From: Gluconacetobacter johannae
GTDB lineage: Bacteria > Pseudomonadota > Alphaproteobacteria > Acetobacterales > Acetobacteraceae
NCBI RefSeq assembly: GCF_014174305.1
Contig: NZ_JABEQH010000022.1
Span: 1 to 64,000 of the forward strand
Direction of reading: 5' to 3'
DNA length: 64,000 nt
The notes under the pieces are model-generated. The model made no database searches and had not been told where the DNA came from. It saw only the letters and a list, made by a program, of their open reading frames with translations. Position numbers and translations under genes: made by a program. The first letter of the stretch is position 1, and the number at the start of each line of letters is the position of its first letter. Positions 30,166 through 39,408 of the stretch are shown piece after piece.

Positions 30166-30963
30166 ATGACCGCGCCTCCTCCCGCCCCCGCCGCCCTCGC
30201 CCCGCACATGCAGGCGTCCGGCGCGCATGCTTCCGCCCCCCCCGACGACATGGCGGTGGCCGCGGCGCTGGCGGTGATCCGCGCGCGGATCGCCGCCGCC
30301 GCACGGCAGGCGGGGCGCGACGCGGCGGGGGTGACGCTGGTCGCGGTCTCGAAATTCCACCCACAGGCCAGCGTCATCGCCGCGCTGCAGGCCGGCCAGA
30401 TGGTGTTCGGCGAAAACCGCGTGCAGGAAGCCCTGGCGAAGTTCCCGCCGCTGCGCGCCGCGTGGCCGGACATGCGGCTGCACGTCATCGGCGGGCTGCA
30501 GACCAACAAGGCGCTGGACGCGGTGCGGATCGCCGACATGATCGAAAGCCTGGACCGCCCGGCGCTGGCCGACGCGATCGCCCGCGCCGCCGACCGCGCG
30601 GGGCGGCTGCCGGAGCTGCTGGTGCAGGTCAATACCGGTGACGAGGCCCAGAAATCCGGCGTGCCGCGCGCGGAAGCCGACGCCTTCATCACGGCCTGCC
30701 GCCGCCGGTTCGGCGACGCGGTGCGCGGGCTGATGTGCATCCCGCCCGCCGGGCAGGACCCCACCCCCCATTTCCGCCACCTGGCGCAACTGGGCGCCCG
30801 GCATGGCCTGGCCGTGCTGTCGATGGGCATGTCCGCCGATTTCGAGGCGGCGATCGCCGCCGGGGCGACCCATGTCCGCGTGGGCAGCGCGATCTTCGGA
30901 CACCGGCCCGCGGCGGCGAATAGGGGGGTCCCGGCAAGTCACCTTGCCGCCCCCGGATCATGA
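30166..30963 (+). CDS. YggS/PROSC-type PLP homeostasis protein
   Basis: This 265-residue PLP-binding protein with an alanine-racemase-like barrel buffers cellular pyridoxal phosphate. Motifs are VTLVAVSKFHPQASVIAAL with the PLP Lys (~60–67), FGENRVQEAL (~84), LHVIGGLQTNKALDAV (~105), VQVNTGDEAQKSGV (~153) and the phosphate-binding end LSMGMSADFEAAIAAGATHV (~220–240). The family usually has about 225–235 residues; the first ~35 here are Pro/Ala-rich and poorly conserved, so a start at a later ATG such as 30250 is possible. The next gene (kup) follows after 66 bp. Confidence 0.88.
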   Translation: MTAPPPAPAALAPHMQASGAHASAPPDDMAVAAALAVIRARIAAAARQAGRDAAGVTLVAVSKFHPQASVIAALQAGQMVFGENRVQEALAKFPPLRAAWPDMRLHVIGGLQTNKALDAVRIADMIESLDRPALADAIARAADRAGRLPELLVQVNTGDEAQKSGVPRAEADAFITACRRRFGDAVRGLMCIPPAGQDPTPHFRHLAQLGARHGLAVLSMGMSADFEAAIAAGATHVRVGSAIFGHRPAAANRGVPASHLAAPGS

Positions 30964-31029
30964 CGCTATGCGGGGTCAAGGTCGGCCTGTCCGCCGTTCC
31001 CTTTGTCTGAACAGCGGAGACGTCCCGAC

Positions 31030-33030
31030 ATGACGCCAGCTTCGGGCGATTCCGCCCCCGGATCCCTGCCCGCCGCCCCGTCCGGTGTGAACGCACCCGT
31101 GGACGGCGCGCCGGCCGGCAAGGGGCCGAAGGTCACGGAATTCGGCGCCGACCAGCATGAGCATGCGGCCAACCCGGTGGGTTTCGCGGCCCTTCTGGTC
31201 GTGCTGGGCGTGGTGTTCGGCGACATCGGCACCAGCCCGCTCTACGCCCTGCGATCGACCGTCATGATCGTCTCGCAGCATCACCAGATCGAACCTTGGG
31301 AGGTGATGGGGGTCGAAAGCCTGATTATCTGGTCCCTGATCCTGATCGTCACCGTCAAATACGTTCTGCTGATTATGCGGGCCGACCATAACGGCGAGGG
31401 CGGCATCATCTCGCTGATGTCGCTGGCGCAGCGGGTGTCCGAAAACGCGCGGATGAAGCTGGTGCTGGGCATGGTGGGCATCGCGGGGGCCTGCCTGTTC
31501 TTCGGCGACGGGCTGATTACCCCGGCGATTTCGGTCCTGTCCGCCATCGAAGGGCTGGAGGTCAGCTTCCCCGCCGCGCGCGAACTGGTGATTCCCCTGG
31601 CGATCGTGGTCCTGATCGGGCTGTTCTCGGTGCAGTCCTACGGCACCGGCAGGGTAGGAGCCATCTTCGGGCCGGTCATGCTGGTGTGGTTCAGCATGCT
31701 GGGCATCCTCGGCGCGCTGGAAATCCTGCATCATCCCGGCATCCTGATGGCCATCTCGCCGATCTATGCCATCCGGTTCGTCGTCTTTCACGGCTGGCTG
31801 TCGTTCATCGCGCTGGGCTCGGTGGTGCTGTCGGTCACGGGCGCGGAAGCGCTCTATGCCGACATGGGGCATTTCGGCCGGCAGCCGATCCGCTATGCGT
31901 GGCTGTTCTGCGTCCTGCCGTGCCTGGCCCTGAACTATCTGGGCCAGGGGGCGCTGATTATCACCACGCCCTCGGCGCTGAACAATCCGTTCTTCCAGTT
32001 GGCGCCGCACTGGATGCAGATCCCGATGATCGTCCTGTCGACGCTGGCGACGGTGATCGCCAGCCAGGCCGGGATATCGGGCGGGTTTTCCCTGTGCCGG
32101 CAGCTGATCCAGCTGGGCTACCTGCCGCGCATGCGTATCACCCACACCAACAAGAAAGAGGAAGGGCAGATCTACCTGCCGGACTTCAACCGGTTCCTGA
32201 TGGTCGGCGCATTGCTGCTGGTCGTCTCGTTCCGCAGTTCCGACGCCCTGGCCTCGGCCTACGGCATCGCGGTGACGGGCACGTTCATGTGCACCTGCGT
32301 GCTGGCGATGGTGGCGTTCCGCAGGCTCTATCACTGGTCGCGCCCGGCAGCCGTCGCGACGTTCGGCGGCTTCTTCGTCATGGACAGCGTCTTTTTCGCA
32401 TCCAACGCGCTGAAGATCCCGCAGGGCGGCTGGGTGCCGGTCCTGCTGGGCATCACGCTGACGCTGATGATGACGACGTGGAAACGCGGCCGCGGCCTCA
32501 TCATGAACCGGCAGAAGCTGGATAGCCTGCCGGTCAATTCGTTCCTCGCCCGCCTGCCGCAATCGCGCACCATCCGCGTGCCCGGCACCGCCGTGTTCAT
32601 GACCGCCACGCCCGACTTCGTGCCGACCTGCCTGCTGCATAACCTGAAGCACAACAAGGTGCTGCACGAGCACGTGCTGTTCGTCACCGTCCAGACCCTG
32701 GACCAGCCCGAGGCCGCGCGCGGCCATCGTGTCGCATTGCAGGAACTAGCCCCCAACATCTATCGCGTGATCCTGCGCTACGGCTTCATGGAAACGCCCA
32801 ACCTGCCCCGCGCGCTGGAGGACCTGAAGGCCAACGGCATCGACTTCGACGTGCTGCAGGCGTCCTATTTCACCAGCCGGGAACTGCTGGTCCGTTCCTC
32901 GGTGCCCAAGATGTCGCGCTGGCGGATGTCGCTGTTCCTGCTGATGGCGCGCAACGCCAGCCCGGTCACCGAATTCTTCCGCATCCCGCCGGACCGCGTC
33001 GTCGAACTGGGCGTGCGGCTTGCCATCTGA
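31030..33030 (+). CDS. kup: Potassium uptake protein Kup
   Basis: This 666-residue K+/H+ symporter has 12 predicted TM helices (~45–470) and a C-terminal cytoplasmic domain (~480–666). It matches Kup/Trk family blocks: [19 protein letters not shown] (~58–76), [46 protein letters not shown] and [12 protein letters not shown] 31030 is preceded by GGAGA about ten bases upstream, so it is favoured over the TTG at 31003. A non-conserved N-terminal extension of about 40 residues is Pro/Ser-rich. The 3' end overlaps the hemW-like gene by 11 bp. Confidence 0.95.
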   Translation: MTPASGDSAPGSLPAAPSGVNAPVDGAPAGKGPKVTEFGADQHEHAANPVGFAALLVVLGVVFGDIGTSPLYALRSTVMIVSQHHQIEPWEVMGVESLIIWSLILIVTVKYVLLIMRADHNGEGGIISLMSLAQRVSENARMKLVLGMVGIAGACLFFGDGLITPAISVLSAIEGLEVSFPAARELVIPLAIVVLIGLFSVQSYGTGRVGAIFGPVMLVWFSMLGILGALEILHHPGILMAISPIYAIRFVVFHGWLSFIALGSVVLSVTGAEALYADMGHFGRQPIRYAWLFCVLPCLALNYLGQGALIITTPSALNNPFFQLAPHWMQIPMIVLSTLATVIASQAGISGGFSLCRQLIQLGYLPRMRITHTNKKEEGQIYLPDFNRFLMVGALLLVVSFRSSDALASAYGIAVTGTFMCTCVLAMVAFRRLYHWSRPAAVATFGGFFVMDSVFFASNALKIPQGGWVPVLLGITLTLMMTTWKRGRGLIMNRQKLDSLPVNSFLARLPQSRTIRVPGTAVFMTATPDFVPTCLLHNLKHNKVLHEHVLFVTVQTLDQPEAARGHRVALQELAPNIYRVILRYGFMETPNLPRALEDLKANGIDFDVLQASYFTSRELLVRSSVPKMSRWRMSLFLLMARNASPVTEFFRIPPDRVVELGVRLAI

Positions 33031-34222
33031 CACCCCCCTGTCGGCCGGGGCCGAGCCCCTGGCGCTGTATGTGCACTGGCCGTTCTGCCTGGCCAAATGC
33101 CCGTACTGCGATTTCAACAGCCATGTCCGCGAAACCATCCCGCAGGCCCGCTTCGCCACCGCCCTGCGGCGCGAACTGGCGCATGAGGCCACGCGGCTGA
33201 ACGCGCAGGGCGGCCGACGCCGGCTGGGGTCGATCTTCTTCGGCGGGGGCACGCCCTCGCTGATGGCGCCCGACACCGTCGCGGCCCTGATCGCGGACGC
33301 GCGGGCCCTGTTCGACGCGGCGCCCAACCTCGAAATCACCCTGGAGGCCAACCCCACCAGCGTCGAGGCCCAGCGCCTGCGCGCCTTTCGCGACGCGGGG
33401 GTCAACCGGATCTCGCTGGGGGTCCAGAGCCTGGACGAGGCGGCGCTGCGCCTGCTGGGGCGCGCGCATTCGGCGGCGCAGGCCGTCGCCGCGCTGGACC
33501 TGGCGCGCACCCTGTTCGACCGGATTTCCTTCGACCTGATCTACGCCCGCCCCGGCCAGTCCCTGGCCGACTGGCGGGCCGAGCTGGACCAGGCGCTGTC
33601 GCTGGTGTCGGACCATCTGTCGCTGTACCAGCTGACGATCGAACCCGGCACCCGCTTCGAGGGACTGCACCGCCAGGGCCTGCTGGCCCTGCCCGACGAG
33701 GACGACGCCGCCCGCCTGTACGAGGAAACCGCCACCGTGGCCGCCCGTCACGGGCTGCTGGGCTACGAGGTCTCGAACTACGCGCGGCCGGGGGCCGAGA
33801 GCCGCCATAACCTGACCTACTGGCGCTATGGCGATTATCTGGGCATCGGTCCCGGCGCGCATGGCCGCATGACGCTGGACGGCCGCCTGCACGCCACCCG
33901 GCGCCATCGCGCGCCCGAACCATGGGCCGAGCGGGTGGAACGCGACGGCACGGGCCTGATGCAGGACGAAACCCTGTCCCCCCGCGACCGCGCGCGCGAA
34001 ATGCTGCTGATGGGCCTGCGCCTGACCGAGGGAATCGACGAGGCCCGCTTCGCCCGGCGCACCGGACTGGCGATGGCGGACGCGCTCGATCCGACCATTC
34101 TGGAAGCGGCGACGGAAGAAGGCTATCTTCGCCGCGACGACACGCCGGACGGGACGATCCTGCGCGCCACGCCGTCGGGCCGCCTCCGGCTGGAGGCGCT
34201 TCTGGCGGCGCTGGTCCTTTAA
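33020..34222 (+). CDS. hemW: Radical SAM protein HemW (coproporphyrinogen III oxidase-like)
   Basis: This 400-residue radical-SAM protein has its [4Fe-4S]/SAM motif at Cys23, Cys27 and Cys30 ([10 protein letters not shown]). It continues with [10 protein letters not shown] (~74), LEANPTSVE (~110), [22 protein letters not shown] (~128–149), [10 protein letters not shown] (~171) and ISC-like [20 protein letters not shown] (~265–285). HemW is thought to be a heme chaperone; true HemN enzymes carry a fourth cysteine that HemW lacks, and none is seen here. The only suitable start is TTG 33020, inside the 3' end of kup, which implies translational coupling. Confidence 0.88.
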   Translation: MPSDTPLSAGAEPLALYVHWPFCLAKCPYCDFNSHVRETIPQARFATALRRELAHEATRLNAQGGRRRLGSIFFGGGTPSLMAPDTVAALIADARALFDAAPNLEITLEANPTSVEAQRLRAFRDAGVNRISLGVQSLDEAALRLLGRAHSAAQAVAALDLARTLFDRISFDLIYARPGQSLADWRAELDQALSLVSDHLSLYQLTIEPGTRFEGLHRQGLLALPDEDDAARLYEETATVAARHGLLGYEVSNYARPGAESRHNLTYWRYGDYLGIGPGAHGRMTLDGRLHATRRHRAPEPWAERVERDGTGLMQDETLSPRDRAREMLLMGLRLTEGIDEARFARRTGLAMADALDPTILEAATEEGYLRRDDTPDGTILRATPSGRLRLEALLAALVL

Positions 34223-34260
34223 GCGCCCGGCCGACACCCCACCGCCTCACAGGGACCCGC

Positions 34261-35412
34261 ATGATCTCCTTCCCCTCCCGCGCCCGCTATCGTTCCGTCC
34301 CCGACATGCTGCGACGGGGGGCGGCGGCGCTGCTGGCCGCCGGCCTGCTGGCCGGAACGGCGCCATCGGCCGCGCGCGCCGCCGAACCGCAACTGGTGAT
34401 CGAGGACAACGATTTCCTCGGGCCGGGCGGCTCGGACCAGCAATCCGTCATTCCGCTGCTGTTCGATCCGGCGGTGAAGGTCCTGGGCTTCACGATCGCC
34501 AGCGGCGACGCCTGGGAAAATCAGGAATCCGCCCATCTGCGCCGGTTCCTGGAGATCATCGGCCGAAGCGACGTTCCCGTGGCCGACGGCGCGGTCTACC
34601 CGCTTATCAACAGCGTGCCGATGATGCGCCTGCGCGAACAGCAGTTCGGCGTCATCCCGTGGAAGGGCGCCTGGGGTGGAATCGGGTCGATCGACGGCAC
34701 GCCCTCGGTCCAGCCGCCGCTGCCCCGCCTGAAGGAAGGCGCGCCCACGGTGCGTCCCGTGGATGAAAGCGCCGCCCTGTTCCTGATCCGCCAGGTGCAT
34801 GCCCACCCGCATGCGGTCACGATCGTGGCCGCCGGGCCGATGACCAACCTGGCGCTGGCGATCCGCCTCGACCCGACCTTCGCCGCCACCGCCCGGCAAC
34901 TGGTGTTCATGGGCGGGCTGCTGGACACCAGCATGAAATCGGTGACCGGCAACGCGGATTTCGCGTCCGACTTCAACATGATCTTCGACCCCGAGGCCGC
35001 GCACATCACATTGACCGCCCCGTGGGCGGCGATCACGGTCGTCGGCAACGTGTCGAACGACCTGATGATGACGCGCGACTATCTGAAGCAGATCATGCGG
35101 AAGAAGACGCCGATGACCGACTATATCGGCGCCTATTACGACCCGCTGCCGATGTGGGATGAAATGGCCACCGCCATCGCCGCCGACCCCACCCTGGTTA
35201 CCGCATCGGTCGAGGCCTATATGGATATCGACATCTCGAAGGGGCCGAACTACGGCCACGCCTATGTCTGGCCCGACCAGACGGCCCCCAAGGCGATGGG
35301 CGTACGCAAGGTCCGGATCGTGCAGTCCATCGATTCGCGGCGATTCCTCGACACCTTCCTCCGCCAGGCCCAGAGTGACGTGCCTGTGCATGCCGCACCC
35401 ACCCACCACTGA
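34261..35412 (+). CDS. Secreted nucleoside hydrolase-like protein
   Basis: This 383-residue protein has an N-terminal signal region (LRRGAAALLAAGLLAGTAPS, cleavage near ARAA at ~40), so it should be periplasmic. It matches the inosine/uridine-preferring nucleoside hydrolase fold: VTIVAAGPMTNLALAIR (~190), LVFMGGLLD (~215) and NADFASDFNMIFDPEAA (~231–247, the Asn/acidic/Asn ribose-binding set). The canonical N-terminal Ca2+ motif D-x-D-x-G-x-D-D is replaced by DNDFLGPGGSDQQS (~49–62), a shifted form with fewer Asp. Family members hydrolyse ribonucleosides to base and ribose. ATG 34261 is chosen; ATG 34306 is an alternative that starts at the signal peptide. Confidence 0.82.
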   Translation: MISFPSRARYRSVPDMLRRGAAALLAAGLLAGTAPSAARAAEPQLVIEDNDFLGPGGSDQQSVIPLLFDPAVKVLGFTIASGDAWENQESAHLRRFLEIIGRSDVPVADGAVYPLINSVPMMRLREQQFGVIPWKGAWGGIGSIDGTPSVQPPLPRLKEGAPTVRPVDESAALFLIRQVHAHPHAVTIVAAGPMTNLALAIRLDPTFAATARQLVFMGGLLDTSMKSVTGNADFASDFNMIFDPEAAHITLTAPWAAITVVGNVSNDLMMTRDYLKQIMRKKTPMTDYIGAYYDPLPMWDEMATAIAADPTLVTASVEAYMDIDISKGPNYGHAYVWPDQTAPKAMGVRKVRIVQSIDSRRFLDTFLRQAQSDVPVHAAPTHH

Positions 35413-35428
35413 GGACACGCCGGCCATC

Positions 35429-35875
35429 ATGCTCCATCTGGTCAAGCTCGCGGTCGGGATCGCGTCCCTCGACGACCTGGCCCATCGGCAGCAGACGATG
35501 ATGGACGGCGCGGGCGACGGGCTGGACGGCACGCGCCCCGATGGGCGCCCCTGGCTGCGGACCCGGATGTTTCCGCGCCGGGCCGAGGAGATCCTGGCCG
35601 GCGGGTCGCTCTACCGCGTCATCGGCGGGATGATCCTGTGCCGCCAGCGGGTCGTGGACATCCGCCCCGACGTGCGCGAGGACGGGGCGGCCTGCGCCCT
35701 GGTGGTGCTGGACCCGCAGATCGTGCCCGTCGCGCCGCGACCGATGCGGCCGTTCCAGGGCTGGCGCTACCTGTCCGCCGCCGATGCGCCCCCCGATTTC
35801 GGCGGCCCGACGGACGCGGGCGGTACCCTGCCCGAGGCCCTGCGGCGGGAGCTGGCCGGGCTGTGCCTGATCTGA
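35429..35875 (+). CDS. DUF1489 family protein
   Basis: This 148-residue protein fits the alphaproteobacterial DUF1489 family: MLHLVKLAVGIASLDDLAHR at the start, TRMFPRRAEEILAGGSLYRVI in the middle and FQGWRYLSAADAPPD near the end. The function is unknown. The core (LYRVIGGMILCRQRVVDI) suggests a small alpha/beta domain. It lies 16 bp after the nucleoside hydrolase gene on the same strand. Confidence 0.82.
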   Translation: MLHLVKLAVGIASLDDLAHRQQTMMDGAGDGLDGTRPDGRPWLRTRMFPRRAEEILAGGSLYRVIGGMILCRQRVVDIRPDVREDGAACALVVLDPQIVPVAPRPMRPFQGWRYLSAADAPPDFGGPTDAGGTLPEALRRELAGLCLI

Positions 35876-35928
35876 CCGCCCCCGCGCGCGGGATTGCGCG
35901 AAAGGCCCGCCGGACGCAGCATGCCGCC

Positions 35929-37173
35929 ATGGCAAGACGCCCGACGCCGCCCGATTGCGCCGCCCTCACACGGGGGGCGGTGATCCGCCTGTCGCTGCTG
36001 TGCGCCGCGGCGTCGCTGGTGGCCTGCAGCGGCGGACCGGCGTCGCGCTACTCCCGCTATTATGCCCGCAACGGGGCCTATCGCGCGCCCGGCCCGGCCG
36101 AGGACCCGTGGCGGCCCTACATTCTCGATGCGTCGTCACGCTTTTCGGTTCCGCAGCCGTGGATCCGGGCGGTCATCCAGCAGGAATCGGGCGGGCACGA
36201 ATATCTGGACGGCCAGCCCATCACCTCATCCGCCGGGGCAATGGGCCTGATGCAGCTGATGCCGCAGACCTACGCCGACATGCAGGCCCAGAACGGGCTG
36301 GGACCCGACCCGTACGAACCGCGCGACAACATCCTGGCGGGGACGGCGTATCTGCGCCAGATGTACGACCGGTACGGCGCGCCGGGCTTTCTTGCCGCCT
36401 ACAATGCGGGGCCGCAGCGGCTGGACGATTACCTGCAGACCGGGCGCGCGTTGCCCAATGAAACGATCAACTACCTGGCGTCGGTGACCCCCAATCTGGG
36501 CAACGACGTCGCCCTGAGCGGCCCGCTGGCCGCCTATGGCGGCGCCACGCAGATGGTATCGGCCACCCCGACTCCGCTGCCGGTCGCCCTGGCGTCCGCC
36601 TCCCGCCCCGCACCACCCGCGCTGCCGGTGGTCGTCACCCCGACCATGGACAACCCGACCGGTGGCCAGCCCGTGCAGTACGCGGCCTACGTCCCGCGCG
36701 CGCCGGCCGGCCGCGCCGCGCGATGCGCGCAGGACCCCGACGCGGCGTACGATCCCGACGCACCATGCCCGTCGGCGTCCACCCTGCCCGAGACGCTTCC
36801 GCCGCCCAGCCCGTCCCTGCCCCAGGTCCTCGCCCCTCCGGCCGCGTCCGCGCCGCGCGTCCTGCCGGCGGTGATCCGCATGCCCGCCGCACCGCACGTG
36901 GTGCCGGGGGGCGGCGTGAATTATGGCCAGTGGGCGGTGCAGGTCGGCGCCTTCGCGTCCGAAGGGCAGGCCCGCTTCGCCAACACAATGGCCCGCCAGG
37001 CGGCGTTCACCCCCCTGAACGGCGCGCGCAGCGTCGTGCAACCCATCCCCTCGATCGGTCACGCCCTCTATCGCGCCCGCCTGTCGGGACTGGCGCACGC
37101 CAGCGCGACATCGGCCTGCGCCACGCTGCGCCAGCAGGGCCTGGCCTGCATGATTATTCGTCCCGGACAGTAG
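35929..37173 (+). CDS. Lytic transglycosylase lipoprotein (SLT domain) with C-terminal SPOR domain
   Basis: This 414-residue envelope protein carries a lipobox (SLVAC, Cys33) after a hydrophobic signal. The SLT domain spans ~60–185. It carries the catalytic Glu86 in VIQQESGGHEYLDG, SSAGAMGLMQLMPQTYADM, DNILAGTAYLRQMYDRYG and FLAAYNAGP. A long Pro/Ala-rich linker (~195–330) leads to a SPOR domain (~340–414; WAVQVGAFASEGQARFA), which binds denuded peptidoglycan at septa. The combination suggests an RlpA/MltC-like role in cell-wall cleavage at division sites. The 3' end overlaps the convergent GH3-like gene by 20 bp. Confidence 0.88.
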   Translation: MARRPTPPDCAALTRGAVIRLSLLCAAASLVACSGGPASRYSRYYARNGAYRAPGPAEDPWRPYILDASSRFSVPQPWIRAVIQQESGGHEYLDGQPITSSAGAMGLMQLMPQTYADMQAQNGLGPDPYEPRDNILAGTAYLRQMYDRYGAPGFLAAYNAGPQRLDDYLQTGRALPNETINYLASVTPNLGNDVALSGPLAAYGGATQMVSATPTPLPVALASASRPAPPALPVVVTPTMDNPTGGQPVQYAAYVPRAPAGRAARCAQDPDAAYDPDAPCPSASTLPETLPPPSPSLPQVLAPPAASAPRVLPAVIRMPAAPHVVPGGGVNYGQWAVQVGAFASEGQARFANTMARQAAFTPLNGARSVVQPIPSIGHALYRARLSGLAHASATSACATLRQQGLACMIIRPGQ

Positions 37174-39163
37174 ATTCCGCCGGCGCAGGCGGCAGGGCGC
37201 CGGGCACATGCATTTCCGGCAGATGCAGGGCGACGTGCCGTACCAGATTGGCCGCATGCGCGCCGAGCGAGACGGTATAATCGCCCGTCGGCACCACCCA
37301 TTCCAGCGCCGACGCATTCCATTGACCCAGCAGATGCGCGTCGATGCCCATCGACAGATGCGCGCCCTGCCCCGGCGCCAGTTGCACCGTCCGCCAGCCC
37401 ACCAGCCGCTTGGGCGCGTCCCCGACCCCGGGCGGCAGGTCCAGATAGATCTGCGGCACGTCCCGGCCGGCGCCGCTGCCGGCATTCGCGACCCCGAACG
37501 ACACCACCAGCCGCGTCCCGTCACGGGTGACGCGCAAATCGGAATAGGTGAAGCGCGCGCGGTCCGACAGCCCGTAACCAAAGGGAAAAAGCGGGGCGAC
37601 ATGCGCGCGGTCGAACGCCTTGTATCCGGCCTGGCCGACGTCGGCCGGGGCGCGTCCGCCCGTGAAGGTGGCCGGCAGCCGTCCGGCGAAGTCCTTCTGC
37701 CCGGTCAGAAGCGCCGCCAGCGCCGATGCGCCCCCCCCGCGCCACGACCAGGCCTGCACCACCCCGTCGACAAGGTCCAGCCACGGCATCGGCCGGTCCG
37801 GATCGTCCGACAGCAGGACGACCACCACATGGCCCCCGTTGCCGGCCAGGGCGGCGATCAGCCGGTCGTCCTGCCGCCCGTCGGAAAAGACCAGAACGCA
37901 ATCCACCTTCGCCGCGTCGGCGGGCACACCCCCGTCGCCCGGCGAATCGGCCGCCAGACGAACGGCCCGGCCCGTGCGCCGCATCGCCTCGGCCACCGCG
38001 CGCGCGGCGTCATGCGTCCCGCCCGTGCCGACCACCAGGACCGGGTCGGCCTGCGTCCCGGCCAACGGCAGGACGTCGTTCTCGTTCTGCAACAGGACCG
38101 CGCCCTCGGCCATTTCCTCGTCCAGCAGCGGGTCGTGCACGGACGAAAGGCCCGATACCGCCCCCGATGCCACCTGGGGGGCGACGTAGGACGGCGGCCG
38201 GTCGATCACCCCCGAGTCGTCGAGGGTCCGCAGGATCCGTTCCGCCATCGTGTCCAGCCGCGACCACGGCACGGCCCCGCTCCGCAGGGCCTGGCGCAGC
38301 GCCACGACATACAGCCCGTCCGCCGCCGAGGGCGATCCCTCCAGATCCACCCCGTCGGCAATGCTCGCCAGCAGGAAGGGCTGGCGCGACATTCCATCGC
38401 CATCGGCCTCGCGGTCCGCAACCTCGGCGACCATGCCGCCGAATCGCCAGCCCTCGCGGATCGTCCGCCCCATCCGGTCCAGGTCGCCGCACGGGTGGGC
38501 GGCGGCGACGGCGGTGCGACAGAGGATTCCCCCGCCATGGGCCTGCCCGATCGCCAGATAGAGGCCCAGCATCCGGTCGCCGGGCAAGGCGGAAGGCCGG
38601 GCCGACCCGGCATCGTCGTTCCCGAACAGCGGCAGCACGTGGCCGGACATCAGGCCGGCGGCCATCGCCCCCATCACGCTGCCCGCCAGCAGCGGATCCT
38701 CGCCATCGCGCGTGCGCCCCGCGCCCACCGGGCCGACGCCCCCCACCGGAAAGGCGGCCTGCCCGGTCGCCCGCGCCGATCGGGCGGACGCCTGCCCGAC
38801 GCGGCGCGCCAGCCCGACGTCCCAGCTCGCCATCAGCGCCAGGGGCGAGGCCGCGCCATGGGCGCCCTGGTTCCCCTCCAGCGCCATGCGTACCGCCGGC
38901 AAGCCGACGCGGGGGACACCCGGCAGGGTGACGATGGCCGCCTGGCCCGCCTGCGGGCGCGACAGGCGGGCCTGCACAAGGCCCAGTTTCTCGGCCGGCG
39001 TCAGGCGCGCCAGCAGGATTTCCATCCGGGCCGGCCGCTCGACGCCTCTGGCCGGGGCGGCGCCCCCATCGTCGACAAGGGCCGCGGCGACGGCCGCGAC
39101 GACCGCCAGGGCCATGCGACCACGCCATTGTCCGGTCCGCCGACCCGTACCCGTCATCCGCAT
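37154..39163 (-). CDS. Glycoside hydrolase family 3-like secreted protein, active site apparently degenerate
   Basis: This 669-residue protein has a signal peptide (~RMALAVVAAVAAALV, mature N-terminus near ~35). Three GH3 parts are recognisable. The first is an N-terminal barrel-like region (~45–310) with PVGGVGPVGAGRTRDGEDPLL. The second is the C-terminal alpha/beta sandwich (~330–530; EGAVLLQNENDVLPLAG, FAGRLPATF, PLFPFGYGLSD). The third is a fibronectin III-like domain (~540–650; RDVPQIYLDLPPG, KRLVGWRTVQLAPGQ). The usual SDW nucleophile motif and KHFAGN loop are not visible, and the barrel is short. ATG 39163 is supported by GAGGG just upstream. It is divergent from the MFS gene. Confidence 0.8.
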   Translation of the reverse strand: MRMTGTGRRTGQWRGRMALAVVAAVAAALVDDGGAAPARGVERPARMEILLARLTPAEKLGLVQARLSRPQAGQAAIVTLPGVPRVGLPAVRMALEGNQGAHGAASPLALMASWDVGLARRVGQASARSARATGQAAFPVGGVGPVGAGRTRDGEDPLLAGSVMGAMAAGLMSGHVLPLFGNDDAGSARPSALPGDRMLGLYLAIGQAHGGGILCRTAVAAAHPCGDLDRMGRTIREGWRFGGMVAEVADREADGDGMSRQPFLLASIADGVDLEGSPSAADGLYVVALRQALRSGAVPWSRLDTMAERILRTLDDSGVIDRPPSYVAPQVASGAVSGLSSVHDPLLDEEMAEGAVLLQNENDVLPLAGTQADPVLVVGTGGTHDAARAVAEAMRRTGRAVRLAADSPGDGGVPADAAKVDCVLVFSDGRQDDRLIAALAGNGGHVVVVLLSDDPDRPMPWLDLVDGVVQAWSWRGGGASALAALLTGQKDFAGRLPATFTGGRAPADVGQAGYKAFDRAHVAPLFPFGYGLSDRARFTYSDLRVTRDGTRLVVSFGVANAGSGAGRDVPQIYLDLPPGVGDAPKRLVGWRTVQLAPGQGAHLSMGIDAHLLGQWNASALEWVVPTGDYTVSLGAHAANLVRHVALHLPEMHVPGALPPAPAESTVRDE

Positions 39164-39408
39164 GACCCTCGTCCCGCTTTCCATCCGTCGGCGGGGCCGC
39201 GACATCCGCCCTCGGTCTCCGCCCTGCATTGCCGGCCCCGCGCGATTTCGCAACGCCCCATGTGTCAACGCGCATGTGGCGGAAACGTCGCTGCGCGCAC
39301 GGTTCGATCCGACGCCGCATGAACACTCTTTTCAAGCGGAACGGAACAGGGAAGAAGAACATCCGAATCGCTTCCGCGCGATCCTCCCTTTTTTCGGAAT
39401 CCGTCATC

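Noticed and set aside
37208-39322. Long plus-strand open frame opposite the GH3-like gene
   Set aside because: No motifs and extreme Arg/His/Gln content; a mirror of the real minus-strand gene.
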